DNA of 64,000 bases from Pomacea canaliculata (GCF_003073045.1 NC_037597.1:6010717-6074716); one strand, 5' to 3'; positions 11,670 to 24,475 are shown, counted from the first letter of the stretch. Numbers and translations: made by a program. Notes: a model not told the origin generated them from the letters alone.

Positions 11670-14600
11670 GTTACGGTGTCGCTGGCATCTGCCACTGTAA
11701 CCTCTGTTCGAGAATTAGGTTTGTGTACGAGACAGGAAAAAAAAAAAGGATTTTCCCATCCTGCCAGACGGTTATTCATGAATTCCGAGTCCAAAATATG
11801 GGACAAGCTTGTCATTGCGACTTGCACGTGTTCTGGCGCTGATCAGCACGTGCTCGGCGTCTGCAACGTGACCCTTGACCTCGTCCTCCTGGAACTGTGA
11901 CAAAAGTATTAATATCAATAACAGTCTAGAAACAGCTTTACAACTTGTAAAAGTGTCTTTATTACGACGCAGGTGGATGATGTTTGATTTCCTTTTTTCG
12001 TTTTTCAGCTGCAATTAACTGCAACATCAGTCCCCTAGATGGTTGCCCCCAATGCTAATGGTGAGTGGCCATCTTCAGTCACCAAAAACACACTTACGAG
12101 ACCTATATAATTAATTTCATTGTCATTAGCTGTCTGCTTAAATGGTTGGGGAGGAAAGGGAATCAGACGATGGACTACAAAATAAGCATATTTTAGCAAA
12201 ATGTGAAATTTGAAGTAGCTGTGTGCCATTTTCTGATGCAAGAGTTCGACAATATTCTTGACATGATCTTAGAAGTAGAAACACGCTACAAGCACTTAAT
12301 AAAAGACAAGAATAATCATAAAATCTACATAAATAAGGTATTTTGTGAAAATAAGTGATGCTGCTATATGGGATACAGGGGGCATTAGTTTATTTTTTAT
12401 ATAACACATGAACTTGTGGAAAATCGAATTCGCTTGTGCCTCAGACATGACTTCCCATGACTCAATTCCTCAAACCTACGGTTTGTTTTGAAAAGTATAT
12501 ACTGTTGGAGAACTGTTTGTCTGTCCTATAAGTCACAAGCGAGTGAGGTCAGCATGTCGTCAATGAAAAGCAGCAGAAGATGTTGAATTCTCTCCCTTGT
12601 GCAAGTCGGCGTTAGAGGGCGCTCGATATTCTGGTATGTATCAACAAACATGCATGCGTCATCACAGAAATGTTGAAGGCTATTGCATGCTATGAGATAT
12701 AAAATATAATAAAAAAATTTTACAGAGAAAAAGTTACGGAATCTTTTTATTTTCTCGTGCTTTCTTTCTTACAGCCTGAAGGGCACAATAAAGTAAATAA
12801 TTACATGTAATCAAGTTTGTTTTTTCTTAAAAGTTGAAACCACGAAATCGTCTAACAACTGCTAAATCTGTCAGTTGAGGTTGCAGAGAGAATAAAGTGT
12901 GGGATTTAGAAGTAATTCCTCTGGCCAGGCAAGACTGAAAGAATCAACTCCAGACTTCAAGAAGACTTGACTAGGTGACCTTTAACCTACATCCTGCCAG
13001 AAGATACGGAGCTGCAGGGCTTTACAGGTTTTCACGCTGACCACACCTTCAGTTAAGAAGGGGTAAGTAATTGCTTGTTTTGTTTCTCTGATATTTAAAA
13101 ACAAAGATCCCAGTAGAAAGCAAATGCTGTCGTCCCACTACTCTTGCCAGTTCTCGAGAACTAAACGTGTGTGAGAGACGAACCCATCAACTCGAATTTA
13201 AGGATTAAGAACTTGGTGGGTGCTTGAGAACCTTAAATAGCCAGAAACAAGCAAATGTCTGGTGATGTCATAAAAGTACAGACAAAACAAAAAAGAAACA
13301 TAATGAATTAGAGAAATTGAATGACAGGAAATACAAGTATAAGAATGAACACTTCACAAGAGTTATGCCCTCTTGTGTATACCGCTACGCCAAAATTTCA
13401 GATTATCATGAATTATGAAAGCAGGATTTCCCGAATTAGAAAAAACATAAATATAACAGGAAGAATTGTGTCAGTTTCCTAAGTAGAATATAAACACAAA
13501 CTATTAGAACAAATTTTGTACCGCACTAATTCCTTAATTATTGTCTTGATACTGTTGCCAAGGTGGCCTATTATGTCTAGCATATCTTCCTTCTGTTCAT
13601 GTTTCTCTTTCTCTCTATCTGACATTTTGTGGGTGGTTTTCGAGTTCTACTCTCTACTTTTATATGAAATAGATTCATAAACTCGGTGTTTTTATTGTGG
13701 CCTCAGGTCAGAGTGACATACACCAATATGACTCATAATGTAGGGTTGTTACCTCTCATCCATAGCAGTGACAATTTTACTATGAAGTTGAACTAAGAGA
13801 AAGCGCAAACATACGCTTGACTACAAAACTCCAGTCTACCCGTATATTTGCAACATACTTCCGTCAGTAGACATTGGACAGCTGTGGTGTGGACACGCCG
13901 TGCTCTGAACACTTTACAAAAGGATTATCTTGGAAAATCACTGCTCAGCATTCAGTGGCTGCCTTACCCTGACCACCATCACAAGACTTAAACGATTGAG
14001 GGAGGAATAAATCTGACGAAAAGTCAATTCAGGTTGAAAGAGTGCTCTTGAAACAGAAGAGGTGGCTGTCAACAGCAGTCGCCAGAAGTGGGAGATTTAT
14101 GGTGGCGATGAAGATTATACAGATGATGTAGAGCTGTCATGGCATCTGGTCCAGATTATCAGCACGGGCGATCGGCTGTAAAGGAGTGTGCGAAGGTGGT
14201 GTACGATGAAAGAAAAGATTTGAACGTGATCAATAGGGCATGAGTACAAAATGTAAATTTTATGCTGTGGTAGAAGATGGGAAAGGTGAATACTCACACT
14301 CAGTGAATTTGAGAAAGAGAGGGGGAAGAGAGAGAGAACCGAGGAACAGATGAAGATATCCATCTTGAATCCCAGTCGAGGGATCGACTGAGTAAGGGAG
14401 GGAGAGAGAGAAGAAGACTGATATCATCTGTAAATTTCATGACATTTTCCCGACATTTTCGTATACGTGATTCAGAGATTTATGTAAGTACAGTATTGTA
14501 TCTGTCTCATCTTACTGGCTTCCACTTTCCCATCGATGTACTAGAATCCTCTTTCTGGACCCGATTCTCAGTGGGTAGGGACAGATGATGCAGTTGTGAA

Positions 14601-15199
14601 AACTGACACAATATTATATTCAGCATCGATAATCCTGCACCTTTCATGTTTTTTTTTCCTACTCCCACTCCTACATCTGTCTCCGTTCACTTTACCCTTT
14701 GCTGGCTGAAAAATCACAAATCAACTATGTTGTCCCTAACCCCTTTAATTAAATATTTAATTGATTTTACAATTACAACTTACTCTAAAGGATCTAAATT
14801 CCAGATGTGCAATTTTTTTCTTTCGGTTGTCTGCCGTTCCCACCGCACCCCCATGGGATCACGTGGTCATAATTATTGTCTTCATGATGTAGGACACTGG
14901 TTATAATTCTATCTTCTATTTACTCTCTCCATTTTCTGCGGTATTACTTGTTGACTTGAGTATCTATTTGCTTGACTAGGGATTCGTGTTTGTTTCTTCG
15001 ACAATTTGTTTTCCTGTTTAAATTAAATAGAATATAAGAAGGTCGAAAAGACAACAGTTTATATTGAAAAATACAATGAGTGTAAAACAAAACTACAAAA
15101 AATAAAAGACTGCCTCATTCTAGGATAGTTCCTACCGGCATGTAAGAAAAAATAAAACGATTTGTTAAAAAAAGAACATTTCCAAGCGAAACCAGACAT
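11670..15199. other. No recognisable gene
   Basis: About 3.5 kb without a supported coding exon. A segment flanked by tttttcag and gtgagt at about 12016-12060 has strong splice borders but no long open frame, so it could belong to a non-coding transcript. Purine-rich (GAGA) low-complexity sequence lies at 14310-14412. Confidence 0.5.
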
Positions 15200-15439
15200 T
15201 CAACAGGAGAGGAATAAAATGGAACAGAAGCACTTGTTGAAAGCGGAGCAGCCTCCGGAAATCCCGTTGAGAATATTCTGGTCACACAGGTCGGTATTCC
15301 ATTGAATGCAGATGCCGGGGATGGCGCTGCCATGACGACGAAATTGCGGCCATGTGGCGGCGGCTAATATGGGTTCTGTGACTATTCCGTCGCCGTTCAC
15401 CTTCAGGCATCGGCCAAACGATGTCCAAACAGGCAGGCA
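15200..15439 (-). CDS. Candidate terminal exon of a cysteine-rich protein
   Basis: The minus-strand frame runs from a possible acceptor (gtgaag, ending at 15440) to TGA at 15200-15202, about 79 residues. It has eight cysteines. The start is CLPVWTSFGRC, then a GIC, a DLC, and a closing cluster with spacing C-x5-C-x-C (CSAFNKCFC). The cysteine density and W/G placement recall small secreted disulphide-rich peptides such as macin-type antimicrobials, but the spacing does not match any family I know. A possible upstream exon on the same strand lies at about 16154-15994, ends at a strong donor (gtaagc) and is in compatible phase, but it has no clear signal peptide. The frame could be chance. Confidence 0.3.
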   Translation of the reverse strand, partial: CLPVWTSFGRCLKVNGDGIVTEPILAAATWPQFRRHGSAIPGICIQWNTDLCDQNILNGISGGCSAFNKCFCSILFLSC

Positions 15440-15684
15440 CTTCACGCCAGGTTTACCCCATACACCATCACATTCAGTTCAGGAAGGATTGAAGATGAAA
15501 GTTTAGAAGCCTTTGATGTGAAGCCGTTCTAATCAAAGACTGATAAAGGAGACCTTTCTTTGCACCTCGTCTGATGAGCGGAGGTGGAGCGGGAGCAAAT
15601 TTAAAACTGATTTTTCTATATCATAAAGATGATGTTAAATAAAAGGAAAATATAACTCAGTTATAAAGAAACTCCAGCGTCATC

Positions 15685-15736
15685 TTTTAAAGAGGGTGGT
15701 TGACCCCCTTGCACCCCTGGCCTACGCCATTGCAGG
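15685..15736. mobile_element. Single transposon-like end
   Basis: The sequence ending CCTGGCCTACGCCATTG is, in reverse complement, CAATGGCGTAGGCCAGG, close to the end of the element at 2548. A G/C-rich segment precedes it as in that element. No partner terminus is found nearby, so it is probably a truncated copy. Confidence 0.35.
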
Positions 15737-15839
15737 TAGCGAGAGTGAAAGAAATGTTTGTGGTAATTTCCTTAAAATTTAATTTTTTAATGCTTTATGC
15801 ATTAAACAAATAAGGATAGAGCAAGATTCAGAAAATAGT

Positions 15840-17826
15840 TTTGGAGATATAAATACTATTTATTAAAACATCACAGCTGAACGTCACCCACTGAATGTTT
15901 TGTGATCTTTTCACGATGTCTGGAGGATTAAGATGATCGTCTTTGAATGACAGTTTCACGGTAAACTCGATTGAAGGATCGAGGTAAAAATAACCGCTTA
16001 CCTCCCATCGTACCCCTGCTATTTCTTCCCAAATAAAACCACGATGCCAGGCTTGGACCCTGCATTCTACTGCCAAACTGCAAGAACACCTAGCACTCGT
16101 AACCGAAGTTAACGGTGCCGCAGACGCACACCCACGTGGTGCGCGCGCACCCATTGCGTCACAGCTGTCAAGTGACCTCTTGGGTCACCTCGCGCCTGAG
16201 ACGTCGTCAGGCGCCTACCGAAGCGAGTCAACTGAAATGTAAGCAGACGATGAGTGCATTTAAAGCAGTGAAAGTCAGTTTGATTTGTGACTGCTCTCGT
16301 CTTCGAATGAATGAAATACAAAGACATGGAGGACAAGGCTGTTGTTAGATGGGGATGCTCGTCTAGGCACCGTCTTTGTGAAACTAATAAAAGACAGCAG
16401 GTAAAGATATCTTTTTGAGTTTAATTTGAATTTGAGTGAAAAAGGTTTTAAGAAATATAAGTGGTAAAGCAGTATAGATATTCCTATTTACGTCCAATTT
16501 ATTTTTATGAAGTAAAGAGTTTAAAACTTGACAATTTAAATTTATAATGGGATTTTTGTATAATGTAAAAAGATCCACGTGTAATTTTACAATTAATATA
16601 CTAATGAAAAAAAAACCCACGAAAATATGCAAATATATTAAAATTTCTATATTCGTGAAACAAGTGCGTAACTGTATTTCTTTTTAGAAAATCGTGTTAA
16701 TACATCGTATTTCAGTCTTATTATGTTTCTGTATACATATGTACAGTATGCCAGTCCAAACAGGAGCAATAGGCAGAAGATTTATCAAATCAAATTTATA
16801 TTACAATCTATGGGCTATTGAGAAAATAAGAATGTTATCTGATGAAAAATAATATAGTATGTAAACACAAACAATAATAAGGCCTTTTCTGTCATGTGCT
16901 TGAGTTGGGCGGAGGTATAAAAATTACAGGAATACACTTGTGTCCACTGCGTCTTTGACATTGTTGTCTGTCCACAATGTTCGTGTATTCTGACACACAG
17001 AGTGGAACGAAGACAAAAAAACTGATGAAATAAGCGCAAAATATTCAAATAAATTTACTGTCGAAAACAAGATTTCCTTTTGTTATAAAAGGATCATAAT
17101 TTGCGCTTTAAATGTGTTTTGTTTAAATGTTTAGTTGTTGTGAATGTCTGTTTATATTTATGTCCGTTTATATTTTAAACTTTGAACATCAGTGATTTCG
17201 TATGACGTTTATCTTGAGATAGTCACAAATAAACTTGTTGTCAGATTTTCTGGTAAGCAGAGGTGTTCACAAGGATGAATAAATAAAAAGACAACATAGG
17301 TTACTGCATACAGATGTATGATTACAAACATAAGTGTTGTTTTAAAATGGCTTGTATTGCATGCTGACTGAAGAGAACAAATTGATGGATAGCCAGACCG
17401 ACCTACAGGTACAGAGCGACTGACAAACAAACAGTAACTGATTCAGCCATGCACGAAGTCAGTCTTTATGCTTCCTGAAATCCGGTGAATTAATATTAAT
17501 ATGCCTTTTCTTAAGAGAATCTTTAATTTAGAAGTAAAAAGCTTACATGATGTCTGTCTTACTTTAGTGACTAAGATTGTCGCGGTGGTGTCCTCGGAGT
17601 CCAAATTCCACGGTTTCCATTTCAGCAGAATAACGGAAACGGTGCCCCAGCGGAAGGACGAGAGCCGGCCATAATGAGCCGCGTTGCCAGACTGTATAAA
17701 TAAGTGCAGCAAGCCCAGAATAGACACAGGACAGTAATACCACCCTGTGGAGTGCTGGAGACCGGACAGTCGTTTCATTGAGACGAGCGCACATGGGAGA
17801 GAGCTGACAGCGCCGAGAGGTGTGGG
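15840..17826. other. CpG-rich stretch and GPCR upstream region
   Basis: A CpG-rich block at about 16080-16215 stands out from the AT-rich surroundings and could be a promoter on either strand. Between 16380 and 17450 the sequence is AT-rich with no supported exon. The minus-strand frame 18024-17443 (193 codons) is the shadow of the GPCR exon plus chance extension. Confidence 0.4.
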
Positions 17827-20009
17827 ATGGTCACTGGAGACTCGCGGATCTTCGTTTCCATGTCCAGACCCAACGATCCCAGCAGGCGCCTGACAACGAG
17901 GCTGCAAATGTCGAGCCACGTCAGCATGTTGGGTATCCAGTCCGGAGCCTTGGGATCCAGGATCCATCCCGATCCCGGCGCGGGTGGAGAGGGGTTTCTC
18001 TTCGCCAACACCAACATCCCGCACGTGCTGGACGGTTTCGATTTCAGCGGAACTGACGTCACAGGCGAGGAGGGTCTGACCACGCCGGGAGAGACGACAC
18101 CGTCGTCGTGGACGGTGGAGCAGGTCTGCGGTGTAGCGGTCGTGGCGGTGATCGTGCCCTTCATCCTTGTCAGCAATCTGCTGGTCGTCGTCAGCGTCAT
18201 CAAGTGCAAGCGCCTGCAGGTGCCGACCAACTATTTCATCGTCTCCCTCGCCGCTGTCGACATTTTCGTCGCTCTCGTCACCCCCTTCGTCATTTTAGTG
18301 GAGATTTTACCTATGCAGGTGAGTGGCGCTTCCAGACCCTCAAAATCATCCCCCCATCCGCTATTCAAGCGTGATTACCATTATAGTTATCTTTGCTGTG
18401 TCGTCGCAGCTCACAACATGGGGAAGTAATCACAGAATACTTTCTTTTTAAACAATCTCTGTATTTAATTTGTTTTTCGCGATCAAGAGAAGTAATTGTA
18501 AAACTTTCGAGACAATAAAAAAATATTTTCAGTTTAGTTTCATCAAGGAATAAAACAAACCAGTTGTTTAGCAGTGAAAGTAGTTTGATGAAGTTGATGA
18601 GTGGGGGATTATCTTAATGCAACAAGTACAGGAATGTTGGGTATTTATTCCCCATACTCCTTCTTCTTTCTTTCACCTAAAAGTGATCTTGGAGTCGGCA
18701 TCGTGATACCTTTACAGACTGAAAGGTTTTTTAATCTGGAAAAATGTCTGTGCTTGATTCTTATTTATCAGTATGGAAAATAATTAAAAGTATAAAATGC
18801 GGTTGGCTTGCAGTTTTCTAACCTGGTACTGTGCCTGACGCCCAATCGCATCCTGCTGACGGCGTGTGGCGTGTCGGTGCTGACGCTCGCTACCATCGCC
18901 TACGATCGCCACACGGCGCTGGTCAACCCACTGGAGTACGTGTCAGTCATGACCCGGCGCAAGATCGGCCTGCTGGTGGCACTGACCTGGCTTTACTCCA
19001 CAGCCATTGTGTGGGTTCCGCTTCCGGCCGGCTGGTACTCGCAGCCTCGCCAGGAGGAGGAGGAATGGGTCGCCTGCTCCTTCAAACTTCATGACAACGC
19101 GCACATCCTTTTCCTCAGCGCCATCTTTGGACCAGCCTGCGTGGCCATCTCCATCTGCTACTTCCGCATCTACACCGTGGCTCGCCACCACGCCCGCGCC
19201 ATCGCCGCCGTAGAGTCGTCGGTGCAGCACAACCTCCGTATCCGCTCCATCATGAAGGACGCCAAGTACTCTCTGACTCTGGCGCTGGTCATCGGTGCCT
19301 TCCTGGCATTGTGGCTACCTTACCTCACCTGCCTGCTGGCCGAGGTGACGAGCGCCGTCCAGGTGAGCCCCTGGCTGCGGAACTACCTGACACTGCTAGC
19401 TGTCCTCAACAGCGGCCTCAACCCTTGGATCTACGCCTACAAAAACAACGAGTTCCGTTCGGCCTTCCGGAAGGTCTTTCAAGACCTCTGCCACGCCGGG
19501 GCTGCTGCTGTAGCGACACCTGCTTCCGGAAGGAGGGTCGCCGCTGCAGTACTATGTCCGACGCCAGCGGCTACCGCAACTCCTCCACCGCCACTGTCGC
19601 CACCACCGCCAGCTTGTATCAGCACAGTCGTCGGACCTCCTCCGCCACTCGTGGTCGACTGTCAGACGTGTCCTGTGTCCTGGCTCTGCACGAGGGGAAC
19701 GGGCGGGAGGAGGGCAGCACATGCGCAGATCGGAAGACGGAGGGAGGACTTATCACCGGACACCTTCCGGTTGACGCAGTTTCCGCCACCAACGAGGCGC
19801 TGTTCGTTGAGGGTTTCGCCAACAACGTGCTGTTGGTGCAGAGACGGACTTCGGACACCACAGAGAAGCGCGTGTCCAGTCTCCTCAGTGCCGACTCCAA
19901 AGCGTTCATCGCGGACCTCTTGAGTCTGTACCTCCACCACGCTGTTCTGCAGCCGGAAGTTTCGAGTTCTGAGGACGATGGACACAATGACTCCGTGGAT
20001 ACGGAGTGA
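17827..20009 (+). CDS. Class A (rhodopsin-like) G protein-coupled receptor, orphan
   Basis: Two coding exons, 17827-18318 and 18814-about 20009, join in phase 0. Exon 1 gives a ~90-residue N-terminus, TM1 with its Asn (SNLLVV) and TM2 with its Asp (VSLAAVDIF). Exon 2 holds TM3 from the conserved Cys (CLTPNR), the G-protein motif as YDRH instead of DRY, TM4 Trp (ALTWLY), TM5 Pro (IFGPACV), TM6 LWLPY, and TM7 NPWIYAY followed by a helix-8-like stretch. The aminergic Asp in TM3 is absent (Leu at that place), so a monoamine ligand is unlikely; overall shape is nearest adenosine or orphan receptors. After KVFQDLCHAG the frame breaks at a G run near 19498-19502. One extra G would continue into a natural palmitoylation-type tail (CCCSDTCFRK) and a serine-rich C-terminus ending DSVDTE at 20009. 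As written, the frame instead runs through proline-rich sequence to 19923. The start codon is uncertain: 17827 is the first in-frame ATG, and 17860 is possible. Confidence 0.9.
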
Positions 20010-20690
20010 CTACACATGACTTGGCTCTTCCCATGGAAAGTAGTACTTTGGTGACAGTGTAGTGGTCCCATCTCCTATTTCCGTTCTTTTTTTGGAAACT
20101 TAGCTTTCCAGACCTGTTGGGATGATTTTATCGTTAAATAACGGAGCTCACTGTCTTTAAGAACGCTTTTGAGAAAGCAGAAGCATAAAAAGAACCATTG
20201 TGTCTGGTGTCTTGTGCCACAATGAACGTCTGCTCCGACGACGGTTGGAAGCAAAAGACAATTACATTCTGTGTCACACTCCCTTTCACTGGACCAGTGC
20301 TGAGGAAATATGGATTTCCACAGGACTTTCGGGGAAGGAGAAAGAAAACTACTTTACGAGTGGACTACCTAGTCTGTACTTTCCGCTTTCTGGCTCCAGA
20401 TGTGGTTGAAAGACGCAGGTATACTGTGTATTATTATTCCCAGAAATACATTTGCCGATCATCACGGACAGTGAATCTTGGGTAAAAGGGAAACGAAACA
20501 AAATGAAACGAGTTCCCTTGTGTTTATTCCTTGATTCGATTAATTTGAGAGAGCCACTACTCATGGGTGCAAGCACTACGGTGGAGTCTACGTATACAAA
20601 CGAGCTTCTTAAGCCAACCAGGACACGTGACTGAAGTTTCAGTTGTTCCGCAGCCAGTGAGTGTACTTACTTCCGTCCAAAGAATAAAAA
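20010..20690 (+). other. 3' UTR of the GPCR with polyadenylation signal
   Basis: The stretch after the receptor stop has no gene. AATAAA at 20683-20688 is followed by an A-run and a T-rich stretch, fitting a cleavage signal. Confidence 0.5.
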
Positions 20691-21274
20691 AAAACTTTTT
20701 CTCCACAGTTTCATCACACAGCAATAGCAGCAACCAACTTTTTTCATTCAAAAACGTTCTCCTTTATTCGACGAGCAGCCAAAATAATGTGAGTTTTTGA
20801 GAGACTGCAGTGTAGGGAATATATAAGAATTACGAAGACCGCAGTGATGAAAACACGTTGACATCGTATTTCTGAGTCAATTTTATAGTTAGTGTCACTT
20901 TAGTTCAGAACTCATTTTATTCTTTCAGTGCATACTTCTTACTCCATCTTCCCTAGGGATTTGTCTGCCTGACTGTTTCTCTCTTTATATATATATGTGT
21001 GTGTGTTTTGTGTGTACTTGCGAGCGAGCCTGTTCATTGAGATCGTTGCTGTACTAATATGAATTTTATGTAAATGAATAATTTTTAAATTAAATCCATG
21101 TCTGAAAATGATTAGCTCGTCTGAATGTCGATAGAACTCATAAACTGTTGGTGCAAGTTGAGTGTTCAGACACGAAAGTACTCCAAAGAAACAACACACT
21201 TTTCGTCTTCTCCTCCTTCTCCCCATGATCCTTTCTCATCTCGCTTCCTCTCTTGTGTTTTTATTCTTCTGTTG

Positions 21275-21470
21275 ATCCTCTGTGTGTGTGTGGATGTTTC
21301 TATGTGTCCGTGTGTGCGTGCGTACTTGTCTGTGTGTGCGTGCGTGTATTTGCATGTGGGGGTGTGTCTGTGCACGTGTGTATGTTTGTGTCTAAATGTA
21401 TTGTGTGAGTGCATGCGTGTGTGTTTGTATATGTGTACGCATGTCTGTTTACGTGCGTTAATGTTTATGT
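21275..21470. repeat. TG-rich microsatellite-like tract
   Basis: Imperfect (TG)n with interspersed TGCGTG and TGTCTG words over about 190 bp. It gives misleading open frames on both strands. Confidence 0.9.
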
Positions 21471-21479
21471 CTTGAATAT

Positions 21480-23435
21480 ATTTTTCGCTTGCTCATTTTA
21501 CTATCAAGCTTGATGTGCCAAAATAACCACAAACAAGTGTGACACTTGGCACTCAAAAACACTTTCAGGGTGCCTTCAATCTCCAGGACAGAAAACAGAA
21601 GTGAATGAAAATAGAAGCAGTCGCTCTGTTTCTTTTACTGTTCCGACAACAGCCTCATGAAACGGAAACGTCGAAGCCATCTAAATTATTCAGAGTTGAA
21701 CCCCAAGTTCATCTGAACCAGAGTCTGGTGTCCCCACAGTCCTCTCCACAAGACAATACCGCCCTTACTTTCTTATCATCGGTCGATTATCTCGCGTGTG
21801 GTCAGTTCGTCCATGAAAACATTAAGACAACCAAAATAAGTCACTAAAAATTCTTCACAGCTAAGAATTATTGACACATTACATCTAGAACAGTAAGAGT
21901 GTAGAAAACTTTGTCGTATTTTATCTGTCAGTATGTCATTAATTCGTGTTTTCGTGACAGAATTTTATCTTACAATGATCAACATGCATTTATCGTGATT
22001 CATCAAAGTGATAAGCAATGCAAATAAATGATATTGTTTATTAGACAGGTCTTTCGTTACCTGCTTCCACTTTTTCTTGAAAACCATCTTTTAATGCAGA
22101 CATCAACAACTGTTCGTATTATGTTAGTCAGTACATTTTCATGAAGCAGCTGTTTCTACAAAGGTCAGAGTTCGCATGCAGACGACGGTTGAAGTGGTGC
22201 AAGATGTGAGCAGCGGTAGGGAGAGACCTACCGACAGGAACTCCTGTGTCCTACTGATACAGCGGTGACAGTAGGTGGCATTAAGTCCTGACAGGAAGCT
22301 GGTAACAGCTAGTGGTCATCCTTCATCTGTCTGGTAAATAAAGAAAACAAAGCCAACTTGACCGAGATGAAGTATGTAGTGTCTCCTCCCCTACAACACA
22401 CAGTCTATATACACATCATGCAATTTCTGTATGATGCTCATAATAACGGGATATTTATTCTCAGTTTTCTGTTTACTTGATTTTTTTAATCCATCGTCTG
22501 TCGAACAAATTAACAACAGTCTGAGTCTGTAATGATGTCAGCAGGACTCGGTGATCGAATGACTGCTTAATTAACTGCTTCATCGATCTTGCTGGTTTTA
22601 GCAGCCCATTGAAATTTTTATTAATGTAAACAAAGCCTGAGGGAAATTCACAGCCTGTATTTCTTTTATAAAAATAAACATACTGAATAATCTCAAATTA
22701 GCTCCATCTCTTTCTCTGGACTCACCATTGCTAGGAAAAACATTCTGGGTTGATTCTTTGTTCTCGAATATCGTTCGATTCTTGAACGAACCTTACGATG
22801 ACCTTCCTAATACAGAAAAAAGATGAAGTTGATAATATAGAACCATAACACAAGCTGCAAGTACTATTGAGATGGAAAAATAAGAATTTTTGCAGTTAAA
22901 TACTGTATGTAACAGGTATGCTGGAATGTAAGGGACTTAATTTTAAATGTCTTAAATGTAAATGTTATATCAAACGATGTCGACATATCCATGTCCCATT
23001 AATAACAGTGGATATGTGAGACCTTACAACTGCTGACAGTGAAAGGCTTCTTTCGCAAAAATATCAATAAAAAACTTATTAAATTAATAATGAAATCGAG
23101 TAAAGACCTGTAGAGGGCCGAAAATGTTGAGGTTGAGGAAGAGTACATGGAAATTCTAGTGTTTTAATTGTGTCTGTCGGCTCTATCTTCTTTAAAACTA
23201 CAGATTACAAGATGGAATAGGGTGGATTAAAAGTATTGTTTAAAATATTCATATTAGGCGTGCTTACTGAATAGAAATCCTGTCAATGTTGAGCATTTAC
23301 GAGCGCCGAAGTATCAAATATTTATAGCATTTTGTGCGCAAAAATCGTCCTCCAAAAAGTCTACAATTGCATTTATCCACCAGTTCCACGCAGACATTTT
23401 CTCTGATCTTTTGTGGGCGACAATTATTGAATTCA
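21480..23435. other. No recognisable gene
   Basis: AT-rich intergenic sequence. Short open frames lack motifs and splice context. Nothing else seen. Confidence 0.5.
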
Positions 23436-23436
23436 G

Positions 23437-24010
23437 TCAGTCGTCCCCTGATGTACCTGCTGTTGAGGGGCAGCACGTACGGATAGACGGCAGCTGACAG
23501 GGCCGCCACTCTTGCCTATTGTGGGCGATTGTCAGCAGGTCCTGTACAGGACGATCAGTCCAGTCTTTGACTTTCGTAATCCAGTTCTTTCTCTGGTAAC
23601 CTCGATCGACGTCGACCACCCTTCAAAGTACCTCGAAGGACCGTCTTCGACAAGGTATGTGTCGTGCCCGCTCGCCTGGTCAAAACACCTTACGTCGTTC
23701 GACTGTTGCAAGTAGAGGTCCCTGGTGTCCTATGAGTGCAACAATCGTGCTTCGTATACGAACTATTTGGTTTTATGTTCTCTGTGAAAGATCCGAAGCA
23801 GCCTCCTCATGCAGTACGTACTTGTTCTGGAATGCATGGAATCTAATCCCCTGTGGGCAAGCAGAGTCCACGTCTCACATCTGTTAAGGAGTATCAGTAC
23901 TACGAGATACTTGTACAGAGTGTGTTTTGTTACAAACTTTATGTTACTGCTTCATCAGACCACGAACTTGTCCACGAGATCGGACCTCGTCCATCCTATA
24001 GCCACTGCCG
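23437..24010 (-). mobile_element. LINE fragment, 3' part of reverse-transcriptase ORF
   Basis: Minus-strand translation gives, in order, LYKYLVVLILLNRCETWTLL, then MRRLLRI, then KNWITKVKDWTDRP with DLLTIAHNR and EWR. This is the typical C-terminal region after the RT domain of the mollusc and arthropod 'endonuclease-reverse transcriptase' non-LTR elements. Several stops and frame changes make it non-functional. The element at 59819-60570 carries the same region (KTILQGTL, DWSS) in the opposite orientation, so they probably belong to one family. I do not assign a clade. Confidence 0.75.
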
Positions 24011-24235
24011 CTTGTTACTGTTTCAATCTTGTTGATTTATTTAATTTTATTTAATTATGAAAGATAGTCGAACAGTAATTTCGCACAATAGCTTCGACAA
24101 GTGATTCATCCTTTACTATTCCGACTATTATGATGACAAGTGTCCTATGAGTATATTTATGAAGGCTTCACTATTTCAGAAGCTGTCGCCCAGGTTACTG
24201 AAGTGCTTCCTGTAGTGGATTAGCAGAGGAATCAA

Positions 24236-24475
24236 AATCAAAATCAAATCAAAACAGACTTTATTGTCTGCCCAGGAGGACAGAAATTTGTCTTTGCTCA
24301 CATACCCATACAGACATTTAACAAACAGTTAGGAGTAAAAGTGAGGAGTAAAATAGTGTTGATTGCACCAGTCCATCAAGGCAGTGTATGTTTATCCTAA
24401 CAACAAACCTTGGGTGACCAAGGGCCTAAAAGCACTGCTGAACAAAAAGAAACATTTGTTCATCACGGGCAGAAG
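24236..24475. mobile_element. Short LINE copy with inverted 5' segment
   Basis: At 24236-24350 the minus strand reads as a LINE 3' end: it carries AATAAAGTCTG and ends in a (TTTTGAT)n-like tail at 24236. Directly next to it, 24363-24475 on the plus strand encodes VYVYPNNKPWVTKGLKALLN, the linker between endonuclease and RT in the same class of element (compare PWLGKGLKHCLNEKK on the minus strand near 27800-27850). A 3' piece with its tail joined to an inverted more 5' piece is the pattern left by twin priming. It is a dead, heavily truncated copy. Confidence 0.6.

Noticed and set aside
17443-18024. 193-codon minus-strand frame
   Set aside because: It is the antisense shadow of the GPCR first exon, extended by chance.
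19503-19923. Proline-rich GPCR tail in the frame of the transmembrane exon
   Set aside because: Its composition is typical of an out-of-frame reading of GC-rich codons; the alternative frame gives a natural receptor tail.
21125-21475. Cysteine/valine-rich frame of 116 codons
   Set aside because: It translates a TG microsatellite.
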